Shown: positions 16,905 to 26,666, counted from the first letter of the stretch. The stretch: 64,000 bases of DNA from JAGVSR01 sp964458265 (GCA_964458265.1 CAYWIF010000009.1:27758-91757); one strand, 5' to 3'. Notes: a model not told the origin generated them from the sequence alone. Made by a program: numbers and translations.

Positions 16905-18194
16905 CTAACCGCTGTCGTCGTCACCCGCGTCGGCGAGATGCTTGATGCGCATGGCCGCAATCTTGTTGCGCGACTTGCGAAGAACCTCAAAACGATAGCC
17001 GTGGAACGTGAAGACCTGGCCCGGCTCCGGAATGGTCTGGGCTTCGTGGATGACGAGGCCGGCAATGGTTGTGGCTTCTTCTTCCGGCAAGCTCCACGAC
17101 ATGTGACGGTTGAGATCGCGGATGGCGACGGTGCCGTCGACATTGACGGTGCCGTCGGCCTGCGGCCGGATCGACATCTCGTGTGTGTCGTGCTCGTCAG
17201 CGATCTGGCCGACGATTTCTTCCAAGATGTCTTCGAGCGTGATGAGACCTTGCACTTCGCCGTATTCGTCGACGACGAGGGCCATCTGGGCCTTGTTCTT
17301 CAGGAACTGATTGAGCTGAGTCTTGAGGCTCGTCGTGTCGGGAACGAACCAGGGTTCCTGCGCGAAACTCATGATGTCGAGCTTGGCGACATCCCAGCCG
17401 ACGCGGCCCAGAGCCGTCAGCAAGTCCTTGGTGTGCAGCACGGCGACGATGTTTTCCGGCTCGTCTTTCCATAACGGCATGCGCGTGTATTGGGACTTCA
17501 AGATTTCATCGATGACATCGCGTGGATCGCTGCCGGCTTCGAGGGTTTCCATCTTGGTGCGATGGATCATGATGTCGGCGACCTGGAGATCGCGCAGGTC
17601 GAGGATGCCGCCCAGCATGTCCGCATCGTGCTTCGGGACGGTGCCATCCCGGGCCTGCAAATCGATGGTGCCGCGAATTTCGTCGTGCGCGGCGAGGATA
17701 TTGGCTTCGTCGTCGACATGCGTCGGCGTGAGCTTGAGGATGCCGGCCACGAGGGTCTCGATGAGGAAGACCGCCGGGCGGAGGACCGGGATCAGAATGC
17801 GCATGGCAGGGGCGACGAACAGCGCAATCCGGTCGGGATAGGCGATGGCGTAGGTCTTCGGCAGCACTTCGGAGAACACGACGACAACGACCGTCATCAG
17901 GCCGGTGGCGTAGAACACGCCGACCTCGCCGAACAGATTGATGAGCAGGCTGGTGGCCAAGGCTGACGCCAGGATGTTGACCAGATTGTTGCCGAGGAGG
18001 ATCGTGGAGATGAGCCGCTCGGGACGTTCGAGCAGCGCGTTGACACGCTTGGCGCGTTCGTTGCCTTCCGATTCAAGCGCGTGCATCCGGGCCCGGGAGG
18101 CGGCCGTCAGCGCGGTTTCGGACCCGGAGAAGAATGCCGAGAGCAGCAGCAGGCCGATGACGACGGCAATGGTGATGGCGATTTCTGGTGACAT
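16905..18194 (-). CDS. HlyC/CorC-family CNNM-type membrane transporter
   Basis: 429 aa from the ATG at 18194 (MSPEIAITIAVVIG), where the first membrane helix begins. Domains in order: a DUF21/CNNM membrane domain with about four helices (residues ~1-175), a pair of CBS domains (~195-320; MIHRTKMETLEAGSDPRD, ...LVVDEYGEVQGLITLEDILEEIVG) and a C-terminal CorC_HlyC domain (~340-420). The family is linked to Mg2+/Co2+ export. Convergent with cobT and adjacent to aroB on the same strand, the usual Hyphomicrobiales order. Confidence 0.92.
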   Translation of the reverse strand: MSPEIAITIAVVIGLLLLSAFFSGSETALTAASRARMHALESEGNERAKRVNALLERPERLISTILLGNNLVNILASALATSLLINLFGEVGVFYATGLMTVVVVVFSEVLPKTYAIAYPDRIALFVAPAMRILIPVLRPAVFLIETLVAGILKLTPTHVDDEANILAAHDEIRGTIDLQARDGTVPKHDADMLGGILDLRDLQVADIMIHRTKMETLEAGSDPRDVIDEILKSQYTRMPLWKDEPENIVAVLHTKDLLTALGRVGWDVAKLDIMSFAQEPWFVPDTTSLKTQLNQFLKNKAQMALVVDEYGEVQGLITLEDILEEIVGQIADEHDTHEMSIRPQADGTVNVDGTVAIRDLNRHMSWSLPEEEATTIAGLVIHEAQTIPEPGQVFTFHGYRFEVLRKSRNKIAAMRIKHLADAGDDDSG

Positions 18195-18320
18195 GAGCGT
18201 ATCGATCGGTCTCGCAAAATTAGCTTGAGGGTCACGAACAGGCCGAGCGCGGGCCGGACAGTAGCGTATCACACCCAGCGCGATGACGCCGTCCCGGCAG
18301 CCGGAACATGACGGGGGCGG

Positions 18321-19469
18321 TCAAGCCGCAATTTCACGTTCGAGGAACGCGCGGATTTTTACGGGGTCCACGTCGCGCGCCACGAAGGCCTGACCGATGC
18401 CGCGCACGAGGATGAACGTGAGCTTGCCGTCGCGGACCTTCTTGTCCTGCCCCATGAGCCGCATCAGCGTTTCCGCGTCGGCCCTGCCGCCGGGAATGTC
18501 GGCGATGTTCGTTGGAAGTCCGACCTTGGAAAGATGCTCCGCCACGCGCTTGGCGGTGCCCGGCGGGCAGAGGCCTTCGCTTTCGGAAAAGCGGAAGGCC
18601 TGACAGATGCCAATTGCGACGCCTTCGCCATGCAGCAGCCGGCTGGAATAGCCCGTCCAGGCTTCGAGCGCATGACCGAAAGTGTGGCCGAGGTTCAGAA
18701 GCGCGCGGTCTCCGGTTTCGAATTCATCGCGCGCGACAATGGCGGCCTTGGCTTTGACGCTTGTCTCGATGGCGCGTGTGAGATCGGGGCCTGAATTGCC
18801 GAACACGCCTTGCCACTGGCTTTCCAGCCATTCGAAGAACAGCGCATCGCCGAGGAGACCGTATTTGACGACTTCGGCATAGCCGGCGCGCATCTCGCGC
18901 TCCGGCAGCGTGGCGAGCACTTCCGTATCGGCGATGACGAGGCTCGGCTGGTGGAAGACGCCGATGAGGTTCTTGCCCTGGGGCGTGTTGATGCCCGTTT
19001 TGCCGCCGACGGAGCTATCGACCTGCGCAAGGAGCGACGTCGGGATCTGCACAAAGCGAATGCCGCGACGGAGAATGCCGGCGGCGAAACCGGCAAGATC
19101 GCCGATAACCCCGCCGCCGAAGGCCACGACGAAATCGCCGCGTTCGAGACCCATTTCGAGCAGGGCTTCGCTGAGCCGCGTCAACTCGGCAAAGCACTTC
19201 GTTGCTTCTCCGGCAGGAAGCACGATGGAGCCGGTATGACGGTTTTCCGCCTTCAGCGAGGCTTCGAGGGTGGCGAGGTGAAACTTGGCGACGTTTTCGT
19301 CCGTCACGACGCCGCACTTGCCCTTGCCGATGCGGGTTGCAATGAGACGACCCGTCTCTTGCAGAATTCCAGGGCCAATCAATACGTCGTAGCTGCGGTC
19401 GCCCAGCGAGACCGGCACTGTCTTTTCCGCGCGGGTCAGGCCGGTCATGGAATGGACGAGTGTGGGCAT
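18321..19469 (-). CDS. aroB: 3-dehydroquinate synthase
   Basis: 382 aa, cytoplasmic, second step of the shikimate pathway (DAHP to 3-dehydroquinate; NAD and a divalent metal as cofactors). Signature segments: GGGVIGDLAGFAAGILRRGI, PTSLLAQVDSSVGGKTGIN, and the metal-binding histidine region LNLGHTFGHALE. It begins 6 bp after aroK, so the two form an aroKB operon. Confidence 0.97.
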   Translation of the reverse strand: MPTLVHSMTGLTRAEKTVPVSLGDRSYDVLIGPGILQETGRLIATRIGKGKCGVVTDENVAKFHLATLEASLKAENRHTGSIVLPAGEATKCFAELTRLSEALLEMGLERGDFVVAFGGGVIGDLAGFAAGILRRGIRFVQIPTSLLAQVDSSVGGKTGINTPQGKNLIGVFHQPSLVIADTEVLATLPEREMRAGYAEVVKYGLLGDALFFEWLESQWQGVFGNSGPDLTRAIETSVKAKAAIVARDEFETGDRALLNLGHTFGHALEAWTGYSSRLLHGEGVAIGICQAFRFSESEGLCPPGTAKRVAEHLSKVGLPTNIADIPGGRADAETLMRLMGQDKKVRDGKLTFILVRGIGQAFVARDVDPVKIRAFLEREIAA

Positions 19470-19475
19470 CGGTTT

Positions 19476-20090
19476 CTAATGGTCCGTTTTCTCAGGCTGC
19501 GGGACGGGAGCGAGCTTGGCCTTCAGCGCAGCAATGACTTCGTTGACGATGACATCGTGCGGTACATCGCGGCTTTCGACGGTGATATCGGCCTCCGCGT
19601 AGATGGGATAGCGCTTGTCCATCAGGTCGCGCATGGTGGCCTCCGGATCGCCTTGCTTCAGGAGGGGGCGCGTGTCGCGCTTGGAAACGCGGCGCATCAG
19701 GACGGGCAGTTCCGCGTGCAGCCAAATCGAAAGTCCGCGCTCGCGAATCTTGGCGCGCGTTTCGGGATTGATGAACGCGCCACCGCCGGTCGCGAGCACC
19801 TGCGGGCCGTTGGCGAGAAGGCGGGCGATGACGCGGCGCTCGCCGTCGCGGAAATAGGCCTCGCCGTGGTCGGTGAAAATCTCGACGATGGATTTAGCCG
19901 CGACCCGCTCGATCTCCTCGTCCGCATCGATGAAGGCGATGCCCAGCCGCGCGGCCAGCCGGCGGCCGACAGACGATTTTCCACAGCCCATGAGGCCGAC
20001 CAGCACGATCGACCGCTCGCCCAATAAGGCCAGCAGCGCTTCGGTACTGTTCGGTTCCTTCGGCTGATCCATGGTGTCCAGAGCGGCCAT
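19476..20090 (-). CDS. aroK: Shikimate kinase
   Basis: 204 aa. P-loop GLMGCGKSS, the shikimate-binding DADEEIE, the GGGAF loop and the lid arginine region RDTRPLL are all present. It phosphorylates shikimate at the 3-hydroxyl using ATP. It lies upstream of aroB with 6 bp between, and is divergent from the small membrane protein gene. Confidence 0.96.
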   Translation of the reverse strand: MAALDTMDQPKEPNSTEALLALLGERSIVLVGLMGCGKSSVGRRLAARLGIAFIDADEEIERVAAKSIVEIFTDHGEAYFRDGERRVIARLLANGPQVLATGGGAFINPETRAKIRERGLSIWLHAELPVLMRRVSKRDTRPLLKQGDPEATMRDLMDKRYPIYAEADITVESRDVPHDVIVNEVIAALKAKLAPVPQPEKTDH

Positions 20091-20299
20091 GTCCCCGAAT
20101 CATGCAAAATTCCGGGGCAGCATAGTCTTGATGTATCGGTGTGCGTGTATTGCCCATCGCGGCCGGGAATTCAAATATCACATCGGGAACGGCACCGGGT
20201 TGCACGGTGGGGGGCGCATTGTTTACCGTCCGGCGCGGTTCGAACACATTGGCGCCTACTTGCACCGACACACCTAGCGCAGGGAACGGATAATCCGAA

Positions 20300-20446
20300 A
20301 TGCCGAGCCTTTTCCGGTTCCTGTTCATCGTCGGCGCGATTGGCGGCCTGTTCACCGCCGGCATGTGGGTGCTGGCGACCAAGTACGAGCCGCAGCAGCA
20401 GGAAGAAGTTAAAGTCGTGCCCGGCGTGAAAATCCGCAAAGAGTGA
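20300..20446 (+). CDS. Small single-pass membrane protein (48 aa)
   Basis: ATG at 20300, stop TGA at 20444-20446. The peptide begins MPSLFRFLFIVGAIGGLFTA with one membrane helix, followed by a short charged tail rich in Gln/Glu/Lys ending VKIRKE. It lies 13 bp upstream of the large secreted protein gene, which is followed by xerD. From memory, similar short MPSL(F/L)RFL... proteins occur at this locus in Bradyrhizobium relatives. Function unknown; co-transcription with the next two genes is likely. Confidence 0.75.
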   Translation: MPSLFRFLFIVGAIGGLFTAGMWVLATKYEPQQQEEVKVVPGVKIRKE

Positions 20447-20459
20447 ACCTTCCGGGTCC

Positions 20460-22451
20460 ATGCGCGCCATCATTCGCTTGTTGCTGACGTGTGCGCTGAC
20501 GGCGGCGTTCTCCGCTATACCGGCTGTTGCCGGAGGTGTGCCCAGTCCGTTCGGGGACCCGGAAACATCGCGGTCCCCCACTAAGAAAAAGTCCGCGCCC
20601 GCGGCTCCGGCAACCGACGACATCGTCAAACCGTCGGAATTGCCGGCGGGTGGCGGCGCTTCCGCGGCGGTTGAACGCGAAACGCTAGCCCCTCTTGAGG
20701 CCGAACCGGCACTCGGCGTGCCAGCCGCGAATGGTGCGGCCGCGCCGGCCCGCGAAACATTGCCTTCGCCGGGCGCCCAAGAGGTTCCGCCGGGCTGGGG
20801 CTCCGGCAACATTCCGGCGCGATCCCGGCCAACTGAGAGTGGCGCACCGCCGCAGTTGCCGGGTTTGGACGAAAACTCGCGCACGGTCATGCGCGAAGAG
20901 ATGTCTCCGGTGATGGCGCAGGACGGTTCCGGCCTGCCTTACGAACTGTGGCAGGGGATGACGCTGGAGACGATCGAGAAGGCCATCGCCACGCTAGAAA
21001 TCCCGCCGCGCTCGCCGGCACTGCACGAACTGTTTACCCGGCTGATAACGTCGGACGTTCCGCCACCACGTGGCGGCGATAGCGATGCCCGGTTCACGGC
21101 GGTTCGCGTGGAAGCACTCCACCGGTCGGGCCTGATCGAGGAAGCAGCGGGCGTCCTGGCGAAGGACAGCGCCGCCGGGACCGATCCGGTCTTGGCGCTT
21201 CTGTCGGCGCGGACGGCAATTGCGCGCGGAGATCGCGACGCGGGATGCCGCAATGTGAAAGCCATGAATGCGACGCAGGCGACGCTTCCACAGCCGCTGA
21301 AGGGCCAGTCGATTCTTGTGCGGGCCTATTGCGCGGCCGTGGCCGGGCAACGCGAGTCCGCACAGTTGCAGGTTGCCTTGGCACGCGATGAGGGCGTGGA
21401 GGAAAGCGCGGGATTTTCAGCCATCGACGCAATCGCGAGCGGCGCGAAGCCAACTCTATCCGCTGGACAAAAGGTCGGGCCGGTTGACTGGCGCATTCTC
21501 GAACTGGGCGGCGCCGTCGATGCCCGCGCGGTGGTTGAGACGGCCGGGCCGGGTGTTCTTGCCACCATCGCGCGTGACACGGCGACCGAACCGGCGACGC
21601 GGCTGGCGGCCGCAGAGCGGGCCGCGCAGCTCAACGCCATCAAGCCCGCCGATCTTGCGAACGCTTACCGCGAGTTCAAAGGTGGTGATGCCGGCGCGGA
21701 GGGGCCAGCCGCAACGGCTGTGAAACATGCCGCACTGTTTCAAGCTGCCGAGGATGAGAGGACGCCATTGAAGAAGGCGCGGCTCATCCGGTCTTATTTG
21801 GACGAGGCCAAGAGCGCAGGACTTTACTGGCCTGCATTGCAAATGATTGCATCGGCCGCGGCGTCAATCCAGCGGGTGGCGGAGATCGGCTGGTTCGCGG
21901 AGACGGCCGTCGAGACAAGCATTGCGTCGGGAGATTATTCCGGTGCTCGCGCCTGGGCCGAGTTCGGTGCGTCGCTCGACTCGCCCGGCTCGTCACCAAC
22001 AGGGTACACACACTGGCTGGCGCTGGCTGACCTCGCCGACCCGGCAATGAAAAACGGGCGCTCGCGTCACCTGGCGGCACTCGAAGACATGGCCGTGCGC
22101 GGTCGCTTTTCGCCGGAACAACTGCACCGTCTGGCCACAGTTCTCGATGCACTGCAGATTCAGGTTCCCATTCCGCTTTGGGAACTGGCCAGCCGCACAC
22201 CGCAGCCTAACGAAGGCTTTCTGCCCGAGACCGGCGTCTTGAGCGCGCTCGCCGCAGCGTCGAAGAAAAAGGAATTCGGCCATACGGTGCTGCTTGCCAT
22301 GCAATCGCTCGGACCCAACGGAGCGGAAGGCGCGCACATGATTGCGCTTGGCGACAGTATTCGCGCGCTGTTGCGCGCGGGGCTCGACAAGGATGCACGG
22401 CAGTTGGCCTTGGAAGCACTATTCATGGGCTGGCCGCGCGCAGCGGGGTGA
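20460..22451 (+). CDS. Large secreted alpha-helical protein of unknown function upstream of xerD
   Basis: 663 aa with a signal peptide (LLLTCALTAAFSAIPAVAGG), then a ~110-residue Pro/Ala-rich disordered linker and a ~500-residue helical region reminiscent of TPR/solenoid repeats (for example LIEEAAGVLAKDSAAGTDPV). No catalytic motif was seen. Periplasmic location is inferred. It is directly followed by xerD (stop and start almost touching) and preceded by the 48-aa membrane peptide. In related genomes a protein at this position is often called an antifreeze-glycopeptide-like polyprotein, a label driven only by composition. Confidence 0.8.
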   Translation: MRAIIRLLLTCALTAAFSAIPAVAGGVPSPFGDPETSRSPTKKKSAPAAPATDDIVKPSELPAGGGASAAVERETLAPLEAEPALGVPAANGAAAPARETLPSPGAQEVPPGWGSGNIPARSRPTESGAPPQLPGLDENSRTVMREEMSPVMAQDGSGLPYELWQGMTLETIEKAIATLEIPPRSPALHELFTRLITSDVPPPRGGDSDARFTAVRVEALHRSGLIEEAAGVLAKDSAAGTDPVLALLSARTAIARGDRDAGCRNVKAMNATQATLPQPLKGQSILVRAYCAAVAGQRESAQLQVALARDEGVEESAGFSAIDAIASGAKPTLSAGQKVGPVDWRILELGGAVDARAVVETAGPGVLATIARDTATEPATRLAAAERAAQLNAIKPADLANAYREFKGGDAGAEGPAATAVKHAALFQAAEDERTPLKKARLIRSYLDEAKSAGLYWPALQMIASAAASIQRVAEIGWFAETAVETSIASGDYSGARAWAEFGASLDSPGSSPTGYTHWLALADLADPAMKNGRSRHLAALEDMAVRGRFSPEQLHRLATVLDALQIQVPIPLWELASRTPQPNEGFLPETGVLSALAAASKKKEFGHTVLLAMQSLGPNGAEGAHMIALGDSIRALLRAGLDKDARQLALEALFMGWPRAAG

Positions 22452-22454
22452 GTG

Positions 22455-23396
22455 ATGGCAGCGGACGATCATGCGTTGGTAGCTGGGTATCTGGAGATGC
22501 TCGCCGCCGAGCGCGGTGCGTCCGCCAATACGCTCGAAGCCTACCGGCGGGACCTGCATGACCTGCTGCAGTTCCTCGACGGGCGCGGCGTTCGGGTGCG
22601 CGAGGCCGCGCGAGACGACGTTGCAGCGTACATGGAGAATTTGGGACGCGAGGGTCTCGCTCCGGCTTCTCGCGCGCGCCGTTTGTCGGCTGTGCGGCAA
22701 CTGTTCAAGTACCTCGATGCAGATGGGCTCGTCGCCGACAATCCAGCCATTGGAGCAAAGGCACCCAAGCTCGGGCGGCCGTTGCCCAAGACACTTTCGG
22801 TGGCGGAGGTGGACCGGCTGATGGAGGCTGCGGCGGCGGCGGTCGAGGGCCGAAGCGGGCGCGAGCTGGCGCGTGCCGTGCGGTTTCAGGCATTGCTGGA
22901 GCTGCTCTATGCGACCGGAATGCGCGTCTCGGAACTGGTGACGCTGCCGCGCACCGTGCTTGCCGGCGACCCGCGCGTGTTGACCATCAAGGGGAAGGGC
23001 GGCCGGGAACGTCTCGTGCCCCTCAATGCACCGGCACGGAGGGCGCTCGACCGGTATCTGGCGCTCGGGACCGATCCCGGCGACAAGCTGGCACCCATGC
23101 TCGCGAACAAGTGGCTCTTTCCGTCCCGGGGCGCCGAAGGGCACATGACACGCCAGGCGTTTGGGCAGGAATTGAAGGGCTGCGCGGACGCCGCGGGGAT
23201 CGATCCGGAGCGCGTCTCACCGCATGTGCTGCGGCACGCATTCGCAAGCCATCTGCTAGATCGCGGCGCGGATTTGCGGACCGTGCAGCAACTGCTCGGA
23301 CACGCGGATATTTCCACAACCGAGATCTATACGCACGTTTTGGAAGAGCGTTTGAAGACCATCGTGTTCGAGCACCATCCGCTGGCCAAGCGCTGA
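22455..23396 (+). CDS. xerD: Tyrosine recombinase XerD
   Basis: 313 aa from the ATG at 22455 (a GTG three bases earlier is also possible). It has an N-terminal SAM-like DNA-binding domain and a C-terminal catalytic domain with Arg (ATGMRVSEL), His-x-x-Arg (HVLRHAFASH), His (LLGHADIS) and the nucleophilic Tyr (TTEIYTHV). It works with XerC at dif to resolve chromosome dimers. The position next to aroK agrees with the chromosomal XerD of this order rather than a phage integrase. Confidence 0.95.
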   Translation: MAADDHALVAGYLEMLAAERGASANTLEAYRRDLHDLLQFLDGRGVRVREAARDDVAAYMENLGREGLAPASRARRLSAVRQLFKYLDADGLVADNPAIGAKAPKLGRPLPKTLSVAEVDRLMEAAAAAVEGRSGRELARAVRFQALLELLYATGMRVSELVTLPRTVLAGDPRVLTIKGKGGRERLVPLNAPARRALDRYLALGTDPGDKLAPMLANKWLFPSRGAEGHMTRQAFGQELKGCADAAGIDPERVSPHVLRHAFASHLLDRGADLRTVQQLLGHADISTTEIYTHVLEERLKTIVFEHHPLAKR

Positions 23397-23399
23397 CGG

Positions 23400-24365
23400 T
23401 CAGCGGGCAAAGACCTGACTGGCGATCGTGTCGATGCTTTCGCGCAGAGCTTCGAAGACACCTGGTTCGGTCATGGCGTGACCGGCTCGCTCGACATAAC
23501 GCAGGCGGCACTGGGAGCCCCAAGCGGCCGCGACGGCCTCCGCGGCGGCCGGCGGACAAAGCAGATCGTATCGGCCCTGCACAAGCACGCCCGGTATGCC
23601 GCCCAAGCGCCAGGCCTCGTCCAGCAATTGACCGGGCCGCAGGAAGAAACGATGACTGATGTAGTGGGCTTCCATGATCGGTGTCGGAGGAATGCGTGCA
23701 ACCTTGGCGGCCGCGCGTTCGGGAAGCGCGGGGGACGTGGGGACGAGTTCGGAGAGCGCCCGCTCGTAGGCATTCCAGACAAGGGCTGCGGGTCCATGGA
23801 TCGCCGGGTCGGGGTCTCGCAGGCGGATAATGTATGCGGCCAACGGATCCTTTCGCTCGGCAACCGGCAATTCGTGCACGAAGGCCCGATAGAGTTCCGG
23901 GCGGAAGCGCTGCGGACCATCGACGAACGCCCATTCGATTTCGGCCTCGGTGCCCAGAAAAATGGCGCGCAGGATCAGTCCGGCGACACGTTCGGGGTGG
24001 GTTTCCGCGTAGGCAAGGCCCAGCGTGGAGCCCCACGATCCGCCAACGACCAGCCAGCGCTCGATGCCGAAATAGACGCGTATGCGTTCGATGTCCGCGA
24101 TCTGGTGGGCGGTGGAATTGGCGTCGCAAGACAGATAGGGATGGCTGCGGCCCGCGCCGCGCTGGTCAAATAAAATGGCGTGGTAACGCGCCGGATCGAA
24201 CAGCTCGCGGTGTGCGTGCTGGGCGCCGCTGCCGGGACCGCCGTGCAGAAAGACCACCGGCACGCCGTCGCGGCGTCCACACTGCTCGACATAGAGCCAA
24301 TGGCCGTCGCCGGCCTGCAACATGAGGGCGTCGAAGGGACGTTGCGGGGATCTCGTCTCGCTCAC
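23400..24365 (-). CDS. pip: Proline iminopeptidase (alpha/beta hydrolase)
   Basis: 321 aa, no signal peptide. It has the family oxyanion motif HGGPGSGA, an FDQRGAGRS block, the nucleophile elbow GGSWGS, an Asp in GRYDLLCP and the catalytic His in ERAGHAM. The family releases N-terminal proline from peptides. Length fits. Its stop is 3 bp from the stop of xerD on the opposite strand. Confidence 0.93.
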   Translation of the reverse strand: MSETRSPQRPFDALMLQAGDGHWLYVEQCGRRDGVPVVFLHGGPGSGAQHAHRELFDPARYHAILFDQRGAGRSHPYLSCDANSTAHQIADIERIRVYFGIERWLVVGGSWGSTLGLAYAETHPERVAGLILRAIFLGTEAEIEWAFVDGPQRFRPELYRAFVHELPVAERKDPLAAYIIRLRDPDPAIHGPAALVWNAYERALSELVPTSPALPERAAAKVARIPPTPIMEAHYISHRFFLRPGQLLDEAWRLGGIPGVLVQGRYDLLCPPAAAEAVAAAWGSQCRLRYVERAGHAMTEPGVFEALRESIDTIASQVFAR

Positions 24366-24463
24366 CGGCGAAACCTTTATGCTGGACTTCGATGGCGCAA
24401 GCGTAGCGGTTTTGGCGATGCGCGGCGACCCCGCCAGCGCGGTCGTGATGGGATCAGCGTATC

Positions 24464-25369
24464 CTACTTTCGATCGGCTTTGTCCGTCAGGGAATGTTCC
24501 ACGGTGCCGAGGGCACCGGCAAGGCTGGTCCGGGCGGTGCCGGGTTGCATCGGCTTTTGTTGGCTTTGATGCGGTGCCCAGCCCGTCATGACGAGCAATT
24601 CGAAGGTGGCCGGGATGCGGCCATCGGTATCCGCGAACTGGTCGGCATAAATCTCGCCTACACGCCGCGCGAGGCGGCGGCCCACGGGCACGCGGCGGCG
24701 ATCGCGCATGACGTTGCCGGCGCCCATGCCCCGCAAGTCCTGCATGAGGCTGAATGCGGATGCGTAACGCACGCGGAAGACGTCGGCATCGACGACGGGT
24801 AAGGCAAACCCGGCGCGCTGCAGCAGTCCGCCAAGATCGCGCACATCCGCGAAAGGCGCGACGCGCGGAGAGACGCCACCGGAGGTCTCCGCCTCGGCTT
24901 CAAGCCAGGCGGTGCGAAGTTCGTGCAGAGTTGTCCCGCCGAAGAGGCCGCCGAAAAAGAGGCCGTCCGGCTTCAGGCAGCGCCTGATCTGCAGCAAGGT
25001 GCCGGGAAGATCGTTGACGAAATGCAGCGTGAGAGGCGCGACGACGAGATCGAAGCTCTCGTCAGCAAAGGGAATGGCTTCTTCATCCGCCAGCACGCAC
25101 AGCGCGGCGCCCTTAGGAAAAAGCGCCTGCGTCGTTTCCATTTCGACGACTTGCGCGACGCCCCGGCGGCGCAGGAGTTCGCCCAACGCACCGCCTTGCG
25201 CGCCCAGAATGAGTGCCGAATTGAACGAGCGCTGGATCAGCGACAGACGTTCGGTCATCTCATCGCGAAAGCGTTCGAGCAAGAAAGCATGAGCCGCCAT
25301 GCGCGGCGCGGCGCGCTGGCGCCGGTGGCGCAACAGCGCGCGATCGAATATGGTGCGTGGATCGCTCAT
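24464..25369 (-). CDS. SAM-dependent methyltransferase-fold protein (NDUFAF5/BioC-like)
   Basis: 301 aa from the ATG at 25369. The N-terminus (FDRALLRHRRQRAAPRMAAHAFL) and the class I Rossmann core (ALILGAQGGALGELL, FDLVVAPLTLHFVNDLPGTLLQI) match the mitochondrial NDUFAF5 group. In eukaryotes NDUFAF5 hydroxylates an arginine of complex I. The glycine-rich motif I is less regular than in true methyltransferases. Automated annotation often calls it BioC; the locus is divergent from comF, its usual place, and unlinked to the biotin operon. The true substrate is unproven. Confidence 0.85.
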   Translation of the reverse strand: MSDPRTIFDRALLRHRRQRAAPRMAAHAFLLERFRDEMTERLSLIQRSFNSALILGAQGGALGELLRRRGVAQVVEMETTQALFPKGAALCVLADEEAIPFADESFDLVVAPLTLHFVNDLPGTLLQIRRCLKPDGLFFGGLFGGTTLHELRTAWLEAEAETSGGVSPRVAPFADVRDLGGLLQRAGFALPVVDADVFRVRYASAFSLMQDLRGMGAGNVMRDRRRVPVGRRLARRVGEIYADQFADTDGRIPATFELLVMTGWAPHQSQQKPMQPGTARTSLAGALGTVEHSLTDKADRK

Positions 25370-25426
25370 TTCCAATCTTCGCTTTCGACCTCTCGCACTC
25401 GCCTTGCGTTCGGACTAAAATCAGGC

Positions 25427-26230
25427 ATGCCGATCCGGGACATTAACATCGCTCATAGCATTGCGGCATCCGGCCGTCCGCAAATGCGGGCCCGTTTCCG
25501 GCGCGCGTGGGCCGGTTTATCCGACCTCATCCTGCCACCGGTATGCCTGAGCTGCCGCGAGCCCATGACGGCGCACGATACGCTGTGCGCGGCCTGCTGG
25601 AAGGACGTCGATTTCATCCGGCCGCCGGTCTGCGACCGGCTGGGACTGCCGCTGCCTTTTGCGACGGGTGATGTTTCGCTGTCCGCGGCGGCGCTTGCAG
25701 ATCCGCCCGTCTACGACCGGGCCCGCGCGGCGGCGCATTATTCCGGACTGCTGCGGCGGCTTGTTCACGATCTCAAGTTTCACGATCGCGACGATCTCAC
25801 CGTTCTTCTCGGGGGATGGCTGACGGAGGCCGGTAAGGACATTCTCGCGGATGCCGATCTGATCGTGCCGGTGCCGCTGAGCCGGGGCCGGCTGCTGCGG
25901 CGACGGTTCAATCAGGCGGCGCGGCTGGCCGGCGAAATCAGCGGACGAACGGGGCTTCCGATGGATGCGCTGTCGCTTGTGAGGGTGCGGGCGACGGCAT
26001 CGCAGGTCGGTCTCAGCAGGGGGCAGCGGGAAGACAATGTGCGCGGTGCGTTTGCCGTGCGCGAGGATCGCCGCGGCCGGATTGAGGGACAGCGGGTCGT
26101 TCTCGTCGACGATGTGGTCACGACGGGGGCCACGGTTTCGGCGGCGACCCGGGCGTTGCGGCGGGCGGGCGCTGAAAGTGTCGCCGTGCTGGCCTTGGCG
26201 CTCGCGACCGGCGAGGGGCTGGCCGACTGA
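25427..26230 (+). CDS. ComF-family phosphoribosyltransferase-like protein
   Basis: 267 aa from the ATG at 25427. An N-terminal zinc-ribbon-type cysteine set (PPVCLSCREPMTAHDTLCAACW) precedes a type I PRTase fold with PVPLSRGRLLRRRFNQAARLA and the PRPP-binding loop VVLVDDVVTTGATV. The family is linked to DNA uptake in naturally transformable bacteria, but most alphaproteobacterial members are uncharacterised. Divergent from the NDUFAF5-like gene; followed by grxC. Confidence 0.92.
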   Translation: MPIRDINIAHSIAASGRPQMRARFRRAWAGLSDLILPPVCLSCREPMTAHDTLCAACWKDVDFIRPPVCDRLGLPLPFATGDVSLSAAALADPPVYDRARAAAHYSGLLRRLVHDLKFHDRDDLTVLLGGWLTEAGKDILADADLIVPVPLSRGRLLRRRFNQAARLAGEISGRTGLPMDALSLVRVRATASQVGLSRGQREDNVRGAFAVREDRRGRIEGQRVVLVDDVVTTGATVSAATRALRRAGAESVAVLALALATGEGLAD

Positions 26231-26354
26231 AGCGCCGTTCCCGCATCAATACGGTGATTAACCTGAGCACTGCGGCATCCCCGGCCTTTCATCCTGGGGG
26301 TCGGGCGACCTACACTGGCGCCTCATGGCGGAAATCCGGGAGGCCGCGCGAGCG

Positions 26355-26609
26355 ATGAAGAAGGTCATTATCTATACGGCAGCCAATTGCCCCTACTGCC
26401 ACCTCGCGAAGGAGTTGCTGAGGACCAAAGGCGCCGCGTTCGAGGAGATCGATGTGACGGGCAGTGCATCGCTCAAGGCGGACATGACCGTCAAGGCCGG
26501 CCGCTCGACCGTGCCCCAGATCTGGATAGGGGAAACCCATGTGGGCGGGTGCGACGACCTGCACGCACTGGAGCGGAGCGGCAAACTCGACGGCATCCTC
26601 GCCGCTTGA
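26355..26609 (+). CDS. grxC: Glutaredoxin 3 (dithiol, CPYC)
   Basis: 84 aa from the ATG at 26355, the normal GrxC size; an in-frame ATG at 26325 would add 10 residues. Active site CPYC in NCPYCHLAKELL, cis-proline STVPQIWIG and the glutathione-binding HVGGCDDL are all present. It reduces protein disulphides and glutathione mixed disulphides. It belongs to the comF–grxC–nitrilase–DUF1178 series on the plus strand. Confidence 0.95.
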   Translation: MKKVIIYTAANCPYCHLAKELLRTKGAAFEEIDVTGSASLKADMTVKAGRSTVPQIWIGETHVGGCDDLHALERSGKLDGILAA

Positions 26610-26666
26610 GGCCGCGCGTTCACTTCGTCAACTCCCGCCGCATGGCAAAGGCAAGAAAAGACTTCG

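Noticed and set aside
24464..25369. Reading the NDUFAF5-like protein as BioC of the biotin pathway
   Set aside because: It is unlinked to bioBFDA, which has its own bioZ, and its N-terminus matches the NDUFAF5 group.
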